A DNA stretch of 64,000 nucleotides from Desmodus rotundus (lineage: Eukaryota > Chordata > Mammalia > Chiroptera > Phyllostomidae). The translations under genes and the position numbers were made by a program. Positions 11,415 to 23,889 of the stretch are shown piece by piece. The stretch lies in assembly GCF_022682495.2 (NCBI RefSeq), contig NC_071398.1, positions 10,670,934-10,734,933 of the forward strand. The letters are read 5' to 3'. How positions within the stretch are numbered: position 1 is the stretch's first letter; every line of letters starts with the position of its first letter. The notes under the pieces were generated by a model. The model was not told the DNA's origin. It saw only the letters and a list, made by a program, of their open reading frames with translations, and made no database searches.

Positions 11415-14145
11415 TAGTTGCATGAAATTATTTATGTATGCACATCTAGGAGGGGAAAATCCATCGCTTTCAACAAATGTGTCCATACAGAGAGAGAGAA
11501 AAAGTGTTAAGAAGCATTCCCTAACAGAAGGGTCTTGGAAAATAAAAAAATAATATGCACACAAGAAAAGCAGGTTTTGACATTGATGATAAATTTAAAA
11601 AAAAAGAGGAAATATGAGAAATTATACTAAAATCCAGACAATAACAATTATTCTCAATTATTTCAAAACTGTATAATATAGTTCAAATATAAGCACCTTT
11701 CATAGCCATTTAATGCATAGTTCTTGGATATTTTTGGTCATTTGCATGGCAATCCTTTACCGAAACTAAGTTGAGGTAACATAATACAGAGAAGGGGCTC
11801 CTGCAAAATGTGTTCATACAAAGTTTGGATTTTCCAGTTCCTCCTGCCTCCTGTTTTATTTTGCGGGACTCTGCTTGGTGTATGTGTTCTAGCGCACCTC
11901 TGAAACGATCGATATTCTTTTCTAAACACTTCATCATTTGCTTTGCTTTGGAAACATCATTAGGAGGATAATATCCACAGTTTTTAACATAACTTCAAGG
12001 TCTCAACTCTCATTCACTCTTATCAGTCTCCTCCGTCTTCTACACTCTATTACTCCATCGGGATATTTCCTGATACTCCCTTAACATAACCAGCACTTCC
12101 TAGACTGAACATGCACCCTCTTGTTCACTTTCCTGGAGCAAGATGTTTCCAGCTGAGTTCCATTTACCACTGGTTCTATAGCTTTATCTGAACGAAATTT
12201 AAAAGATTTTATAATCAACTTTGGTAAATGCCAAATACCGTAAAGTCCTTTGGTGATTCATACATATTTATAAATGTAAGGGCATCTCAGAGTTAAACAA
12301 AACCAACATAAGGTAACACTATTTAACTTTTTTTAATACAGTGGTCCCCAAACTTATTAGGTCAAACACACACACACACATACACATACACAGACACCAC
12401 CATATATTGACGTGCTGTGCCCTACGAGTGTGCCTCAGGCCCACCATGTAGGAAAAGCTATCCTCTCAAACTCCATCTCAGTCACAAAGGCCTGGAAGAC
12501 ATTGTAAAGACCTTGGGAAGGTGACATGTCTAGATACTTTGGTGGTTACAGTCTGTCTCCTTTTTGTTTTCTGCCCTTCTAATAACATGTCAGCTCCTCT
12601 TGGTACCAGTTCTTACCCAATTTACGTCATTAGCACCGAGCCTAAAGCCTTCTACTCTCTAGTGTCAGTTTTACTTTCTTCAAAAAAGCTTACACAGGAA
12701 CTTGGCTTCAATGAACAAGTGGAAACAAACGAGCATACACATGCCCACATCACTCCCATCATAAATTATTATTCAGTAACTTGTAGGTTGACCACAAAAC
12801 CGAGAGAATGCGTCAATCTGTAACAACTCAAAAATTTTAAACAATCCTTTACACCATTTTCTCTGCGGACCATCCATCTCATTTAGGGGAGGAGCCAGAA
12901 AGAACACGTGGAATACAGACTCCCACAAGAGGTTCGGCCTTCACAGGCGGAGGCTGCCAGTGTGCCTTCAAAACAGGTTTAGAAAATATGTATTCTTGCG
13001 AGCTGGTTCCAGTGGATTTGAAAAAAAAATTATATTAACTCACCAAATCATATTGGGAGGAATGAAGCAGGAGCCCTTCCTTCACCCTTGACAAAACCCT
13101 TGTAAATGTTTCACAAGAAGCATTTGTAAGGAAATGTTTTATAGAAGAAGAGTTCAATATAGGGGAACAGATTGTCCTGTTACATTAACCCGTTTAAGGA
13201 TAATTTGTAGTGTTTTGCTCCAAATCAAAGCTTATAAAGATACAGCAATAACAACAACAATAAAAACAACAAATAAAATACTAATAAAGTATATTTTGCT
13301 TTTCAACTTTGAGACTAAAGTAGATACTACTAATCATAACATTTATTGAGCACCTAAAGTATGACATATGCCTAAAATATGAGAGTTTAAACTAATGAAG
13401 ATTGAGACCCAAATCGAGAAACATGTAAGTGGTAGAGCTGTGATTTGCCCTGCAGTGATTCTGGTTTCAAATTTTCCACAACGTTTTTCAAGTTAGGCTT
13501 TTCCTCCTGACCAGGTTGTGCTCTAAAAGTCATACTTCTACTAGTGGCTCTCTTGAAATAGGTTTTGTTACATATGATTTTCTCAAATATTGTTTTATGC
13601 ATTTCACTAATATACCATCTCCTTACTCCTGCCAAAATAAAATGAAAACAGTAGTTTGTGCATTTTGTTGAGGCCATCAATTTCATCCGCTTTACAACCA
13701 ATCCTGTCTCCCTCTTGTGTATGCAGATAGGTCCTGAAAAATGCCTGTTGGCAGAAAAGTTAAAATTAATTCTCCTATATTTACTGCTTCATGAAGGCTA
13801 TAAAATGCCCTAATTGCATTTCATTGTTTTGCATTTATTAAAGATCAACAAAAACTGAAAAATAAATAAGTGAAGTAGCAAACTCATTCATTGCTGGTGT
13901 TTAGCAAGAGATAATTATCTTTTCTTATTAAGCTTTATTTCTTTTCACTTAAGTTTTTGTGGCATGCTTTGGAATACAGTGTGTTACTGGTTGGAGTTGA
14001 TTTTGGTTTTCTTTTGAAAATGCTCACACTGATCAGAATCTTGTTCTCATTACTGTTTTTGTAAGAAGCGTGCCTCACCGGCCATGGAATTTCAGAGTCC
14101 GCTTCCTTGGGAAGCATGGTGAGATTCGAGAAAGTGCAGGGACTT
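11415..14145. other. Intronic sequence with an interrupted CA run; otherwise unresolved
   Basis: 12366-12395 is an interrupted CA repeat. 12345-12358 (CAGTGGTCCCCAAA) looks like one end of a hAT element, but I could not find a partner end. 12000-12180 and 12560-12720 have a faint L2-like flavour. No exon found. Confidence 0.4.
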
Positions 14146-14149
14146 GGGT

Positions 14150-14265
14150 GCTTTCAAGAACAGACTTTGAAACCCAGCTTTGCCACTTTCCTTGGCCTCA
14201 GGCACAAGCCTTACTCTTTTCCAGCCTCAGCTCCCATATCTGAAATGTGATCGCCGCCCCAAACT
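14150..14265 (+). repeat. MIR SINE fossil
   Basis: TTTGAAACCCAGCTTTGCCACTTTCC...CTCAGCTCCCATATCTGAAATGTGAT follows the MIR core (tctgccacttactagctg...cctcagtttcctcatctgtaaaatg). Confidence 0.65.
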
Positions 14266-14499
14266 CTAGATCAGTGATGATTACATGTTAGATATTTGTA
14301 TATATTATTGCATCCATGCACTTTTGTAATCACTTTTCTCCATCTCTGCTGCCACCACCTTAGACCAGACTAATGTTAATCTTTTGCACGTACAGACTTC
14401 TTAATGCTCTCCCTGATTAATTGTGCGTGCGTGTGTGTACATTTTATTCAAACATCAGACTCTCTGTCCAATCTCATACTTGCTTATTGCATACGTATT

Positions 14500-14975
14500 A
14501 TTATACTTGCTTAGGACGCTTATGCTCAGCCCCAGATGTCTTCGATTCTTCAGACAGACCAAGGTCTTTCTCCCTTCACGGTCTTTGCACAAGCTTATGC
14601 TGTTGGCTAGAAGGTCTTGCTCCACTCTGTCATGCCTGGCCCTCTTCCATCTTTCTTCAGGTTCAGCTTCAATGATACCAATATACAAAGTAACTTTCTC
14701 TGACAATGCTCTATAAAATACATCTTTGCTTTTTCTTTGTTTCCTCCAGACTAGTTAGTTGCATTAATGTTTCTTTGACTCAGTTTTCAAAATTTAAACC
14801 CGTTATTCATTCATTTTAGTTTGAAAAAATAATCTCCCTTCCTTATTAAGTTCCATTAGACAGAACCGGTTTTTGTCCTCATAGTGTTTCCCCCAGGTTC
14901 ATATTACAGTATTTAGCATCTTGTAGATGCACAGTAAATATCTTTCAATAAGTAAATGAATGATTTTTCATTTGA
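14500..14975 (+). repeat. LINE-2 (L2) 3' end fossil
   Basis: TTTGCACAAGCTTATGCTGTTGGCTAGAAGGTCTTGCTCC...CAGGTTCAGCTTCAATG follows L2 3' ORF/UTR order. The end is ACAGTATTTAGCATCTTGTAGATGCACAGTAAATATCTTTCAATAAGTAAATGAATGA. Short open frames in this segment belong to the fossil. Confidence 0.75.
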
Positions 14976-14984
14976 AGAGGTTAG

Positions 14985-17900
14985 CTTGCGTGCTGTGCGT
15001 CTGTGGGTAGAACGAGTGTTTCCATGGTAATATCTGAGAAACTAATTATTGAAATAACTGTCGTTGCTGAATGAAATGAATCACAATCATTATTTTAAAA
15101 GTCTGTGAATATCCATTGCATGCCAAGCATTGGCTAACTACATATCTAGAAATATTGGTTATTATCTTTTTTGGGGGGGGAGGAGGCTGTGATATTTCTA
15201 TGATAAGCTAACTTTATATACTGCAGTATTGATCAGAGAAAGAAGAGATTAAAAGAGGTACACCAAAGTATTCTTTTTTAACCCAGACATAATTAACTTG
15301 ATTCTAAATAGTGCATCTCAGCTACTATAGAAGGTGATGAAGCTTGAATTATCCTCCCCTAGATTTATTTATAGTAACCGAGGAATCTCCTTCCCAAAGA
15401 AAACAGAGCTGAAGCAGGTTGTTGCCTAACTAATTCTCAAACAGCGAATATCCTCTGAGAGTAAACACAAGACCTTGACTCCCTCCCAGACATACATCCC
15501 TAGTTCAATCCCGGTGTCAGCGAACCGTCTGGAGCAAATTATCCTAATCCTGTATGTGGTAAGCAAAAGGCTAGCATCAAAAATGAAACCCTACAAAGGC
15601 CATATTAAGGAGAAGAGATGGAGAACAGAACCACAGAAGGCCCTCTGGCCAACACTGGTCATGGAAGTTCTCTCTTTCTGCTTCACATTTGGTTTTGAGG
15701 GTGGTGTTATCAGGCATAATGAAGGGGGTTAATGGCTTCTCCACATCTGTTACCTGTTTCTCCACCTGTCCAACCAGATTACCATTCTCTTCAGACAGAA
15801 TTAGGGTTATTCCCCGCTGACTCCTTTTCAGCACTTGACAGATGTTCCCCGTCTCTGGTGGAATGTGTCCTATATTAAGAGGTCTTTTCATTAAGGTAGC
15901 TCCATTTCCTTTATCTCTTCGGTCTTCTTTTCTGCCTAGAAAATCTGAGGTATTTTCTTCCAATCCTATCATTTCTAATTTTATGATGTGTTTGACAGAG
16001 GGAAAAGTCTAGGAGGGAAAAAGGCTGATGTATAGGGCATTGTTTCCACTAAATCCCTAGTACCAGGCCAAGGTCTGGCATATAGTTAGTGTTCAGTTAA
16101 TACTTACTAATCACAACCTACCATCCTATTAGACACATGGACTATCAGTCATATATTTTGCTTTCTGATTTTGAAGTCCTGAGTCCATACTCTCATTTCT
16201 GCCTTGGTCATTAGAGATTTCAAGGAAGTGGAGACCATCTTTTCATTCTTCCTCTTAACTGAGGGCCAGGTAATTTGTAGTCACTCCAACATACCATCAT
16301 GGAATTCGAGACTAAAGATAGATGCCATCTTTTTTTGACTTAAGATAAATTATCTATAACTATTGAAACATTTTAAATATAAAAGTAACTGGCAGCCTGA
16401 AAATACCATACTGACATTTAGTTAAGTAATGGAGGGAATATTTAAAAGGATTCTAATCAGAAGGGATGCATGTTGATTTTGTATCATATGGAATGTGAAC
16501 GACTTCTCTGTGTCATGGGTGGCTGTTACTCTCTTAAGGGAACAAATTCAAGAAAAAGTCATCTTTCATTTGAGAACCGTGAGGAGGCGGTAGGGGCTGA
16601 CATGATTTGCAATTCTACTTTTAAAGTGAACCTTTGCCGAGTTTAGCACAGATACAACATGAACTGGAAATTTATACCCAGAGAAGAGGAAACTCCTTCC
16701 TTTTCTTTCTCTTTCTTTCTTCCCTTCCTTTCTTTTTTGATTCTTTGTTTAGATAAGTTCAAGCCAGTGGAAAAGAGTCAAACATAATAGAATTCTCTAT
16801 GTTCATGTTGACACTGGTTTTGGTTTTGTGAGATATTTTAAAGACCTCCTGGAGGCAATCTCAGTCTGGAAGTTTTGAGACGGGGTCCTCTGAATGGCTC
16901 GTCTTGATTATTACTAAGGATCTCCAGCTACACTGTCTCCCAGAAAGCTAATCCCCTTGGAATTTAGCTTAAATCCATACTTTCCAGGCAAACCAGATTT
17001 CAAAGGCCCCTCGCTCCTTCCTCTGAGGCTGTTGTAAAGCAGACATGATTGTTGAAAAATATTGAGAGCCTATGAATCTGGTGCTGATTCTGTTTTTGAC
17101 ATTTGTTTTTCATGAGTGTGTGATCCTTTGAGAATGAACATTCTGATTTCAAAATGAGTCAGTGGTCTGCGCAGTGTTAGGAGAGATGATTGAACATGTC
17201 CTCTCTGTGGAACGTACATAAGTAAACACTAGTGTAGGTAACAAAGATGAATGTTTGGAAAACATTAAATATAAAAATGAGATACTCAAGCCATTGAAAG
17301 CGACGTTGGGAGTGAGGTAATGAATCAAATATGAGCTCCAGGCAGAGGTCTGACTAGAGCTCATATCTGAAATCGGGGAATCCAGGAGATGAGATCAGGG
17401 AGATCAGGCAATCCAGGAGATGAATGACTGCAGGTGTGTACACCAGTCAGTCACGTGTCCAAAATGATGCTGACCCGCCAAAGATCTGATCTTTTCATGT
17501 AACGGACTACAGAAGTGACCCCTGAAAGTATAGTCTTAAATGAGCTCTTCATGTAAAATAAACTCCTAACAAACCTGCCTGCACACACTCATTTGAGAAA
17601 GGCTAGTGCAATGACACACACACGCCACACACATTTCTTCCCAGGAGTCATTGTGATTTGCAAAAATCATAAACCAAAGAATCAACTTTTCTTTTTTATT
17701 TTGATCTTGCATAGGAAAGGTGATGAAACCACGCGATTTTTTTCTGAGGGTCAGAACTGCTGAGGAATCATTAAAACCTTGGAAACGGTGAAACTCCACC
17801 GGGTAGAACTCCAGGTTCCCAGAGTTCCAAACGCATGCATGTCAATATCACAACTGAAGCCAATGTTGAATTTCTGAAACATCAATGCCACTGACTCTCT

Positions 17901-18165
17901 AAACTTGTGTGATGAGTCCTGCATGAACAATGACGTTTTATTTAAATTCTAATGCACTTGACGGTTCTGTATGATTGAAAGCGGCTGGCTTATAAATCTG
18001 TGATTGGCTACATTACCCCAGCAAGAATCCAGAATACACAAACATACCCTTGAAACTGACCTGCATATATTTTGAATATTTTGATCAAACTCTCTGCCAA
18101 CTCAATCTACCACCTTAGCTAAATGTATTTACTGCCATATAAACACACATACACACAGAATACTT
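14985..18165. other. Intronic sequence with minor repeats
   Basis: 16055-16110 resembles an L2/MIR tail (GGTCTGGCATATAGTTAGTGTTCAGTTAATACTT). 16700-16735 is an impure CTTT tract. 17379-17423 is a two-copy tandem duplication. The antisense 131-codon open frame at 15577-15972 matches no family I recognise and has no gene context. Confidence 0.45.
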
Positions 18166-18168
18166 ATA

Positions 18169-18294
18169 CAGAGTAGGGCGAAAGTAGGATAAAGTTGTGT
18201 GTACACGAAACACATTTTATTCTTTTATTCTTACTTATTAATATTGTAGTATTTTTCAGACAAACAACTGTAACCCTACTTTTGCCCTACCCTG
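18169..18294. mobile_element. Tc1/mariner-type MITE, 126 bp
   Basis: The terminal inverted repeats are about 20 bp: CAGAGTAGGGCGAAAGTAGG on the left and, as reverse complement of the right end, CAGGGTAGGGCAAAAGTAGG. TA dinucleotides flank both sides (18167-18168 and 18295-18296), the expected target duplication. The interior is AT-rich and non-coding. Confidence 0.88.
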
Positions 18295-18530
18295 TATATA
18301 TAAACACACTCCATCCTTGAAGGGTCACATGAAAATGCTCAAAACATATGCCAGATGGATATTTCACGTGAGGAAATTAAGAAACATTTGAACTAATGTT
18401 AGAATGTTATAAAAAATTATATTATAAAAAATTCTATCATTGTGAAAGGTTACTGTTTTGATACTAACATTTATGATGTCTAGATGTTTGAAATTAATCA
18501 GTGTTATTGTTACAATTGTAGCTTTGCTCT

Positions 18531-18552
18531 GTGTGTGTGTGTGTGTGTGTGT
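18531..18552. repeat. (GT)n microsatellite
   Basis: Eleven perfect GT units. Confidence 0.95.
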
Positions 18553-19065
18553 TCTATTTTGGTAGGTAGAAACGATGCTAATGTTTCAGATATATGAGAG
18601 AAACCTAGGGGGAAATGTTCACTGTTTCTTAGGACAGTACCACACTGGTCTTTTATAATAAGTAAACGTATAAAGCTACCGTGCTGTTCCTTTCTTTTGG
18701 TGGAACGAGTCTGGCTCTTGTCAGGTAAACTGCTCGGCAAATAGTACGTTTAATTCCTAACACCCACGTGAGGCACAAGAATAGTTGGATCAACAACTCC
18801 AGTGTCATGCTGTCAGCTGCTGTTTATTTAAATTAAAATGTCACCATCCAGAAATAAATTAGAAAGTTGAAAAACGATAAATTTCTTAAACATACAGTAT
18901 TTTGGTACCTTGTGCAAATAAGTCTATTACATTCGTGTTTTTTCCAACTTTACACAGACTATTTCCATTTTGACATTCAGAGTATGGCAGGTTTTGTCGT
19001 TGTGTTCTCGCTCATAACTCTCTTCCTCCAGCCCTCCCTCACAATGTCCCTTCCTCCCCACCCCT

Positions 19066-19153
19066 TCTTCCTTCCTTCCTTCCTTCCTTCCTTCCTTCCT
19101 TCCTTCCTTCCTTCCTTCCTTCCTTCCTTCCTTCTTTCCTTCCTTCCTTCCTC
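19066..19153. repeat. (CTTC)n microsatellite
   Basis: About 90 bp of nearly uninterrupted CTTC units with one variant (ctttc), embedded in a longer pyrimidine tract to about 19195. On the CDH8 transcript strand it is a purine GAAG tract 616 bp downstream of the 122-bp exon. The 144-codon open frame through it is a low-complexity artefact. Confidence 0.95.
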
Positions 19154-19768
19154 TCTCCCTCTACCTCCCTCTCCCCTCCCTCTTTCTTTTCCCTCCTATT
19201 TATGCTATATGAGACAAGTAAACAAAAAAAAATCCTATCAATACACAGTTATCAGAGACTACAGTTGTGTGTCTAAAACATATTGTTTATCTTACATTTA
19301 ACTACATTATCTATGTTTTTAGAGATTTCAAAATTCACTTCGTACAACTTCCCCAAACTGGTTGTCCTAGGTTCCACTTTCAGGAGTCACTCCTATGCTC
19401 CATGAGGAACAAGCCTGTGCCCTCCCCCACAAGCTTTCCCTTTGCTTCCTGTCATTTGAAGGTTACATTTCTGGCCCCATCACCCTAATACCTCCCCTGC
19501 TCTCATCCATATCCTGAGATATTTTAAGATGGTTCTTTGGCTCTGGGTTCACAGCACAGCAGGCTGTTCCACTTCCAGAGCCAATTTGGTCATAAGCAGA
19601 GAGAATCAACGTCTCAGAAAAATACTCCCTCTCTGTTTCCATGTGGATGCCTCTCGCCTGTGACTTTGCAGAAGGTAAATAATGCAAACGCACACTACCA
19701 GGCAGGTCAATCAAATATGAGACAGTTGTATACAAACATAGCAGCATTAACAACATGGAGATATTTAC

Positions 19769-19890
19769 TTGGCCGGGTTTTCCATTTTCACATAAAAATG
19801 CCTCATATTCGGATGCGAATTCAGGGGCGTTGTCATTGACATCCAGCACTTTAATAGCAACAGGCACTCGTGATATCTGACTGTGGTTCC
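19769..19890 (-). CDS. CDH8: CDH8 coding exon, 122 bp (end of EC4, EC4-EC5 linker, start of EC5)
   Basis: Internal exon of a classical type II cadherin, a single-pass calcium-dependent adhesion protein of the plasma membrane, mainly neuronal for CDH8. On the minus strand a strong acceptor (pyrimidine tract TTTTTTCCTTCCCATAG) precedes GGAACCACAG, and the exon ends GGCCAA before a gtaaat donor. It enters in the middle of a codon (two bases carried in, giving Arg if the previous exon ends in A) and leaves in phase 0. It encodes about 40 residues: [14 protein letters not shown], then the calcium-binding linker DVNDNAPEF, then [14 protein letters not shown], which opens EC5. The 122-bp length is typical of this exon in type II cadherins. 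The residues NHSQISRV and [16 protein letters not shown] agree with CDH8 as I remember it; remembered CDH11, CDH6 and CDH7 differ clearly here. A close paralogue cannot be wholly excluded without alignment. No frame damage is seen. Confidence 0.93.
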
Positions 19891-19899
19891 CTATGGGAA

Positions 19900-21690
19900 G
19901 GAAAAAATAGCGTCAGCATTGAGGGTATTTCATTTAAACGTGCAACTCAACTTTCTTTTTGAAAGCAGGTGTGTCTGTTTCAACTTCCCTTAATTAGGGC
20001 GCTTTCAACCTGGTGGTTATAAAATCTGACCACTCAATGAGAAAAAAGGTCAAGTGCTTCACTGCTTAAAAAAAAAAGTATATATTATTATTTCAAACAC
20101 CATTTGCTGGAACTTCGCCTGATAAAGACCATCTCTGAATAATTAGAAGCTTTCCCTGATGAAGAAAGCTTCCTTTTATTGATAAAGTCTGTTACACAAA
20201 AGAAAAAATGCTGTAGGCAAGTAAGATTTATCTCTTTGTTTATCTTGGGTAGAATATAATCCATTTTGTGCTACCACCTGTTTGACTGCCTAGCTATTAA
20301 AGATGAACATCAAAAACCCAGCATTAAGGGCAGAGCCAAATCAATCGCAAAGAGGACGTCCTTAACAACGGTAAGAGAAATAATCTTAAAGATGGAGGAT
20401 TATATCTTTTGCAAATTTTATTTTTTATTAAAAATTGACTTTGGGATTTTTTTGGATAAGATGAAGTCATTTTAATATTGTAGTTTTCATAAACATTTTC
20501 ATCAGTGTAAACAGATAATAATCTTCTAATTTGCCAGGTCCATTCCAATAGCAGAGAATTTAATATATATTCCTTCATCCTCGAGCCCTTAAATTTAAAG
20601 TTATATACGCACATGCACGGAGAAATCGGGCCCGTTAATATATTGCTGACTTGGGTCATGTAATGATTTTCCATTTGTAATAAATACAGTAGTCTGACTC
20701 TGAGTGCATAATCTTTTGATCTCTTGTAAATTATACAGAATGAACTAGCGATGGCCAATTATTTATTTGTTTCTGTGGCATTGAATATTTATAAGCAAGC
20801 CAAGAAGGGGAAAGTGTATGACTTTTGAATGTGAAGAAAACAGACTTGCATTCGATATATCAAACCTTCTTTTGGAGAATTGATCCAATTTAGATCTCTA
20901 AAACCTTCAAATACTCATGTTTTTGTTGTTAAATATGGAAGTATTTCTAAAACACACACCAAATGATCAGAGCCATGTTACAAATTTGTATGCGGTTAAC
21001 CCCACTGGCAATGCCTCAGGTTTTAAATTTGGTTAGCTACCATGGCTACTCTCCAATATTCTAATTTGATTAACTAAGGATGGATGAATATTATCCTGTG
21101 GAATTCTAACCACCTCCGAAATGGAACATAACCTCGCTTCCCCCAAATCAAGCCAATGGCCTGAAATGTGTCAACTGGTACATCCTTTCTCTTTGACTCT
21201 CTTGTGTCTAAAAAATCAATTCATTCTTCATTCAAAGAGGAAGCAAGAGCCTCCCAACTTTTGAGGGAGGAGAAGTTTTTTTTTTAAAGTATAGCACATC
21301 ACCCTAAGGTAAGGAACTTATATTTTATGCTTTATCTACTTGAATAAAGCAGATAAAGAAGGTATATACTGTGTTTGAAATAAGGTATAATGATATGCTT
21401 AGAGATGTCTCTCTCTTTTAACCTGACCACACGCTCAAGAGCAGCTACTGGAGAGTGAAGGGAATAAATACAGTTTGCAGTGAACACTGTGTGGAGCTCC
21501 ATCCTTGTCTCCTACTACCTACAAGACTCTGAACAATCTACTTGACTTCATTTTATTCCTGAGGAAATTGAACCTCGAGAACTTAATGTGTTATTTACAG
21601 AATCATGATTAATATTATATGAGAAAAAATTACAAGCGCTCCAATAGTTTTGGGCACATAGTCAAGGGCATGTTAGCCTTTGCCTCTAGT
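19900..21690. other. Intronic sequence upstream of the 122-bp exon, nothing firm
   Basis: No preceding cadherin exon seen. 21440-21600 has a weak MIR flavour. Open frames here lack family resemblance. Confidence 0.45.
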
Positions 21691-21694
21691 AATC

Positions 21695-21905
21695 ATGAAC
21701 ATCATCAGGGCCATGAATAATGAGAGTTCACTACATACAGTGCCGGATATTTCATGAAATCATATCTCATTCATTCCTCACTAAAGAGCTATGAAGCAGG
21801 TAATGTGAATCCCATAGTTTAGTTGGAGACTGATACCCAGAGGATCACATGACTTTACCGAGATGACTCAGTTAAAAATTAACTCCAAGATGTAGTTTTG
21901 CCCTT
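21695..21905 (-). repeat. MIR SINE fossil, antisense
   Basis: CATATCTCATTCATTCCTCACTAAAGAGCTATGAAGCAGG...GACTGATACCCAGAGGATCACATGAC follows the reverse complement of MIR (aatcctcacaacaaccctatgaggtagg...aaactgaggcacagagagg). Confidence 0.7.
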
Positions 21906-21909
21906 CCAA

Positions 21910-23650
21910 ACATGACCATTTTTCACAGTATACTATTGATAAAGTCCAACCCAAAATGTATTTGATTTGTTTGTTTGTTTGCAAGGTGACTAATCACAGC
22001 CATTTCCTCAAGAATGCTTATATGCTTGTTATAAATATTCAACTCAAGTTTGATCTCTATTTGAAGTTTGTATTCAAGTATCAACTACCAAGCTGGATAA
22101 ATGTAAAGGATTTTACCACCATCTATATTTTCAGACTTGCCCTAATAACCTGCAAGCTTCTTTGAGAAACTGCCCAATTTAACGTACATATTTTTGCTCA
22201 TGGCACTATTTCACCCAAGTAGAGTACTTAATGAATTTTATTTTGTAATAATCTGTATTCAACTCTTAAGAGCTATTATTTATTTATTTGTAAAATAGTC
22301 ATTCTTTCCATTCCCCATCTTAGACCAATTCTTGTGTCTGTACATAATGACAAAAGCCTTCTGTTACTGTATATTTTGTCTTCAACTCTCTAACCATTCA
22401 ATTAATAAATAGCTCATGATCAGTATAGACTTCATAAGCTCCAGATACATAATAGATAGTGAATAATAGGTACACAGTCTTAGAAAACTGTAACTACAAA
22501 GAAAAGCTATTGTACTCCTTAACCAAGATTTTGCTCCTTGAGAAATGAAGAAAATGCTAATCTTACTGAATCAGATTCACGGACAACAGTTGATTGGGCC
22601 AAGTCTACCAGATATGATATTCTTTGTCTGCCTTCTCTCTCTCTCACCAAACGTGACCATGAACACACACTCCCACGTGCAAACACCCCACAGACAAAGT
22701 GACATGGACAGGTTTTATTTTCACCATTTTGGCAAAAGAATAATTATGCCAAGGGCCATGTTCTTAATTTTCTCTCTTCTCTTTTCTTAATCTCATACTT
22801 GCAATTAATTGCAATTTTCTCTTAGATCTTGATTGCCAGTCAAGAGTAAAATTCAAGCATAGAAGGTAAAGAAGTTCCGTGAGGTTTTTTATTAAGATAA
22901 CTTTCAACATTGAAGTGATACACACTTTCTTGTACGTACCATAGTATCTAGGACAAGGCCGTATTTCACTGTTTGGGGGTCCAGATCCCTAGAATAATGC
23001 CACCTGTTTTAGTTGCTTTCATCATTGTTGGATGGACTGTGCGATTGGGAGTTGCCACTTAATACTTTCAGAAGACCATGAATGACAGAGAATGTTCTTC
23101 CGATTCTGATATTTAATCTATCTCAACTCTACAAGTAAATAATCTGCTTAAATACAATGGACAATCAGCTTTTTGCAAATGCTTATATTTTTTTCTTCTT
23201 CCATTTGGCCTATCAAAACCTCAAAACCAAATTTGAAATCCACCTCTCACAGCTGTAAAGAACTGTATATATTATATATACCACACATTTAATGTATTTT
23301 TTACATTTACTCAACTATTCTCCGAATTGACTAAATTAATATCTCCCTAGGTAGTTTAACTGAATAAATTTCTAGGTGTTTTCCCTTAATTTAGTAGTTT
23401 ACATTCTAAACTCATTAATAAAAAATAATTAAAAGAAATAAAGCCTAAACAGTTTGTCCTAACACTAAAAAGTGATATGCTAATGGAGTATGGTGAGACA
23501 GTTAGAATTTCTGTAGCCCTACAGGTTACACAGACCATACTGGGCAGTTTCCCCTAACCTGATATAGTACAATCCCTCCTCTTCCTGACTGTTAAATTCT
23601 TTGTTGCCTTCACGATTCAGCTCAAGCCACCAAAAAGCTTTTTACCACAT
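21910..23650. other. Intronic sequence, nothing recognised
   Basis: AT-rich with no supportable exon or repeat on either strand. Confidence 0.45.
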
Positions 23651-23657
23651 AATTCAT

Positions 23658-23885
23658 TTTTTAAAAATTTATTTAAAAAAAAAAGAGAGAGAGAGGAAGT
23701 GGGGGAGAGAGAGAGATCGAGAGAGACAGTGATGTGACAGAGAAACACTGATCAGTTGCCTCCTGTAATGTGCCCTGACTGGGGATCAAACCTGTAACCC
23801 AGGTATGTGCCCTGTCCGGGAATCAAACCTGTAGCCTTTTGGTGTACACGATAATGCTTCAACCAACCGAGCATGGCCATGCATA
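23658..23885 (-). mobile_element. VES-type bat SINE, antisense
   Basis: Reverse complement of a tRNA-derived SINE. The A-rich tail and GAGA tract are at the left (23660-23735), then AGAGAAACACTGATCAGTTGCC. Box-like TGGGGATCAAACC and GGGAATCAAACC follow, and the promoter-proximal end is at the right (CAACCAACCGAGCATGGCC). A diverged target duplication TCATT(CC)TTTTT may flank it (near 23651 and 23891). Confidence 0.85.
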
Positions 23886-23889
23886 CACA

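Larger units (their letters stand above)
6588..19768 (-). other. CDH8: Complete CDH8 intron (13,181 bp) between the 122-bp and 118-bp exons
   Basis: It is bounded by gtaaat at 19768 and acag at 6588, both on the minus strand. The phase-0 junction joins GKPGQ to VIQTVSA without loss. The contents are old L2 and MIR fragments, a MER5-like piece, an L1 3' end, one Tc1/mariner MITE, short CA/GT runs and a CTTC microsatellite. No alternative coding exon or intronic gene could be supported. Confidence 0.9.

Noticed and set aside
12345..12450. Possible hAT element starting CAGTGGTCCCCAAA
   Set aside because: No partner inverted end or target duplication visible; the following sequence is a CA run.
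18867..19301. 144-codon open frame rich in LPSF repeats
   Set aside because: It is translation of the CTTC microsatellite; low complexity with no gene context.
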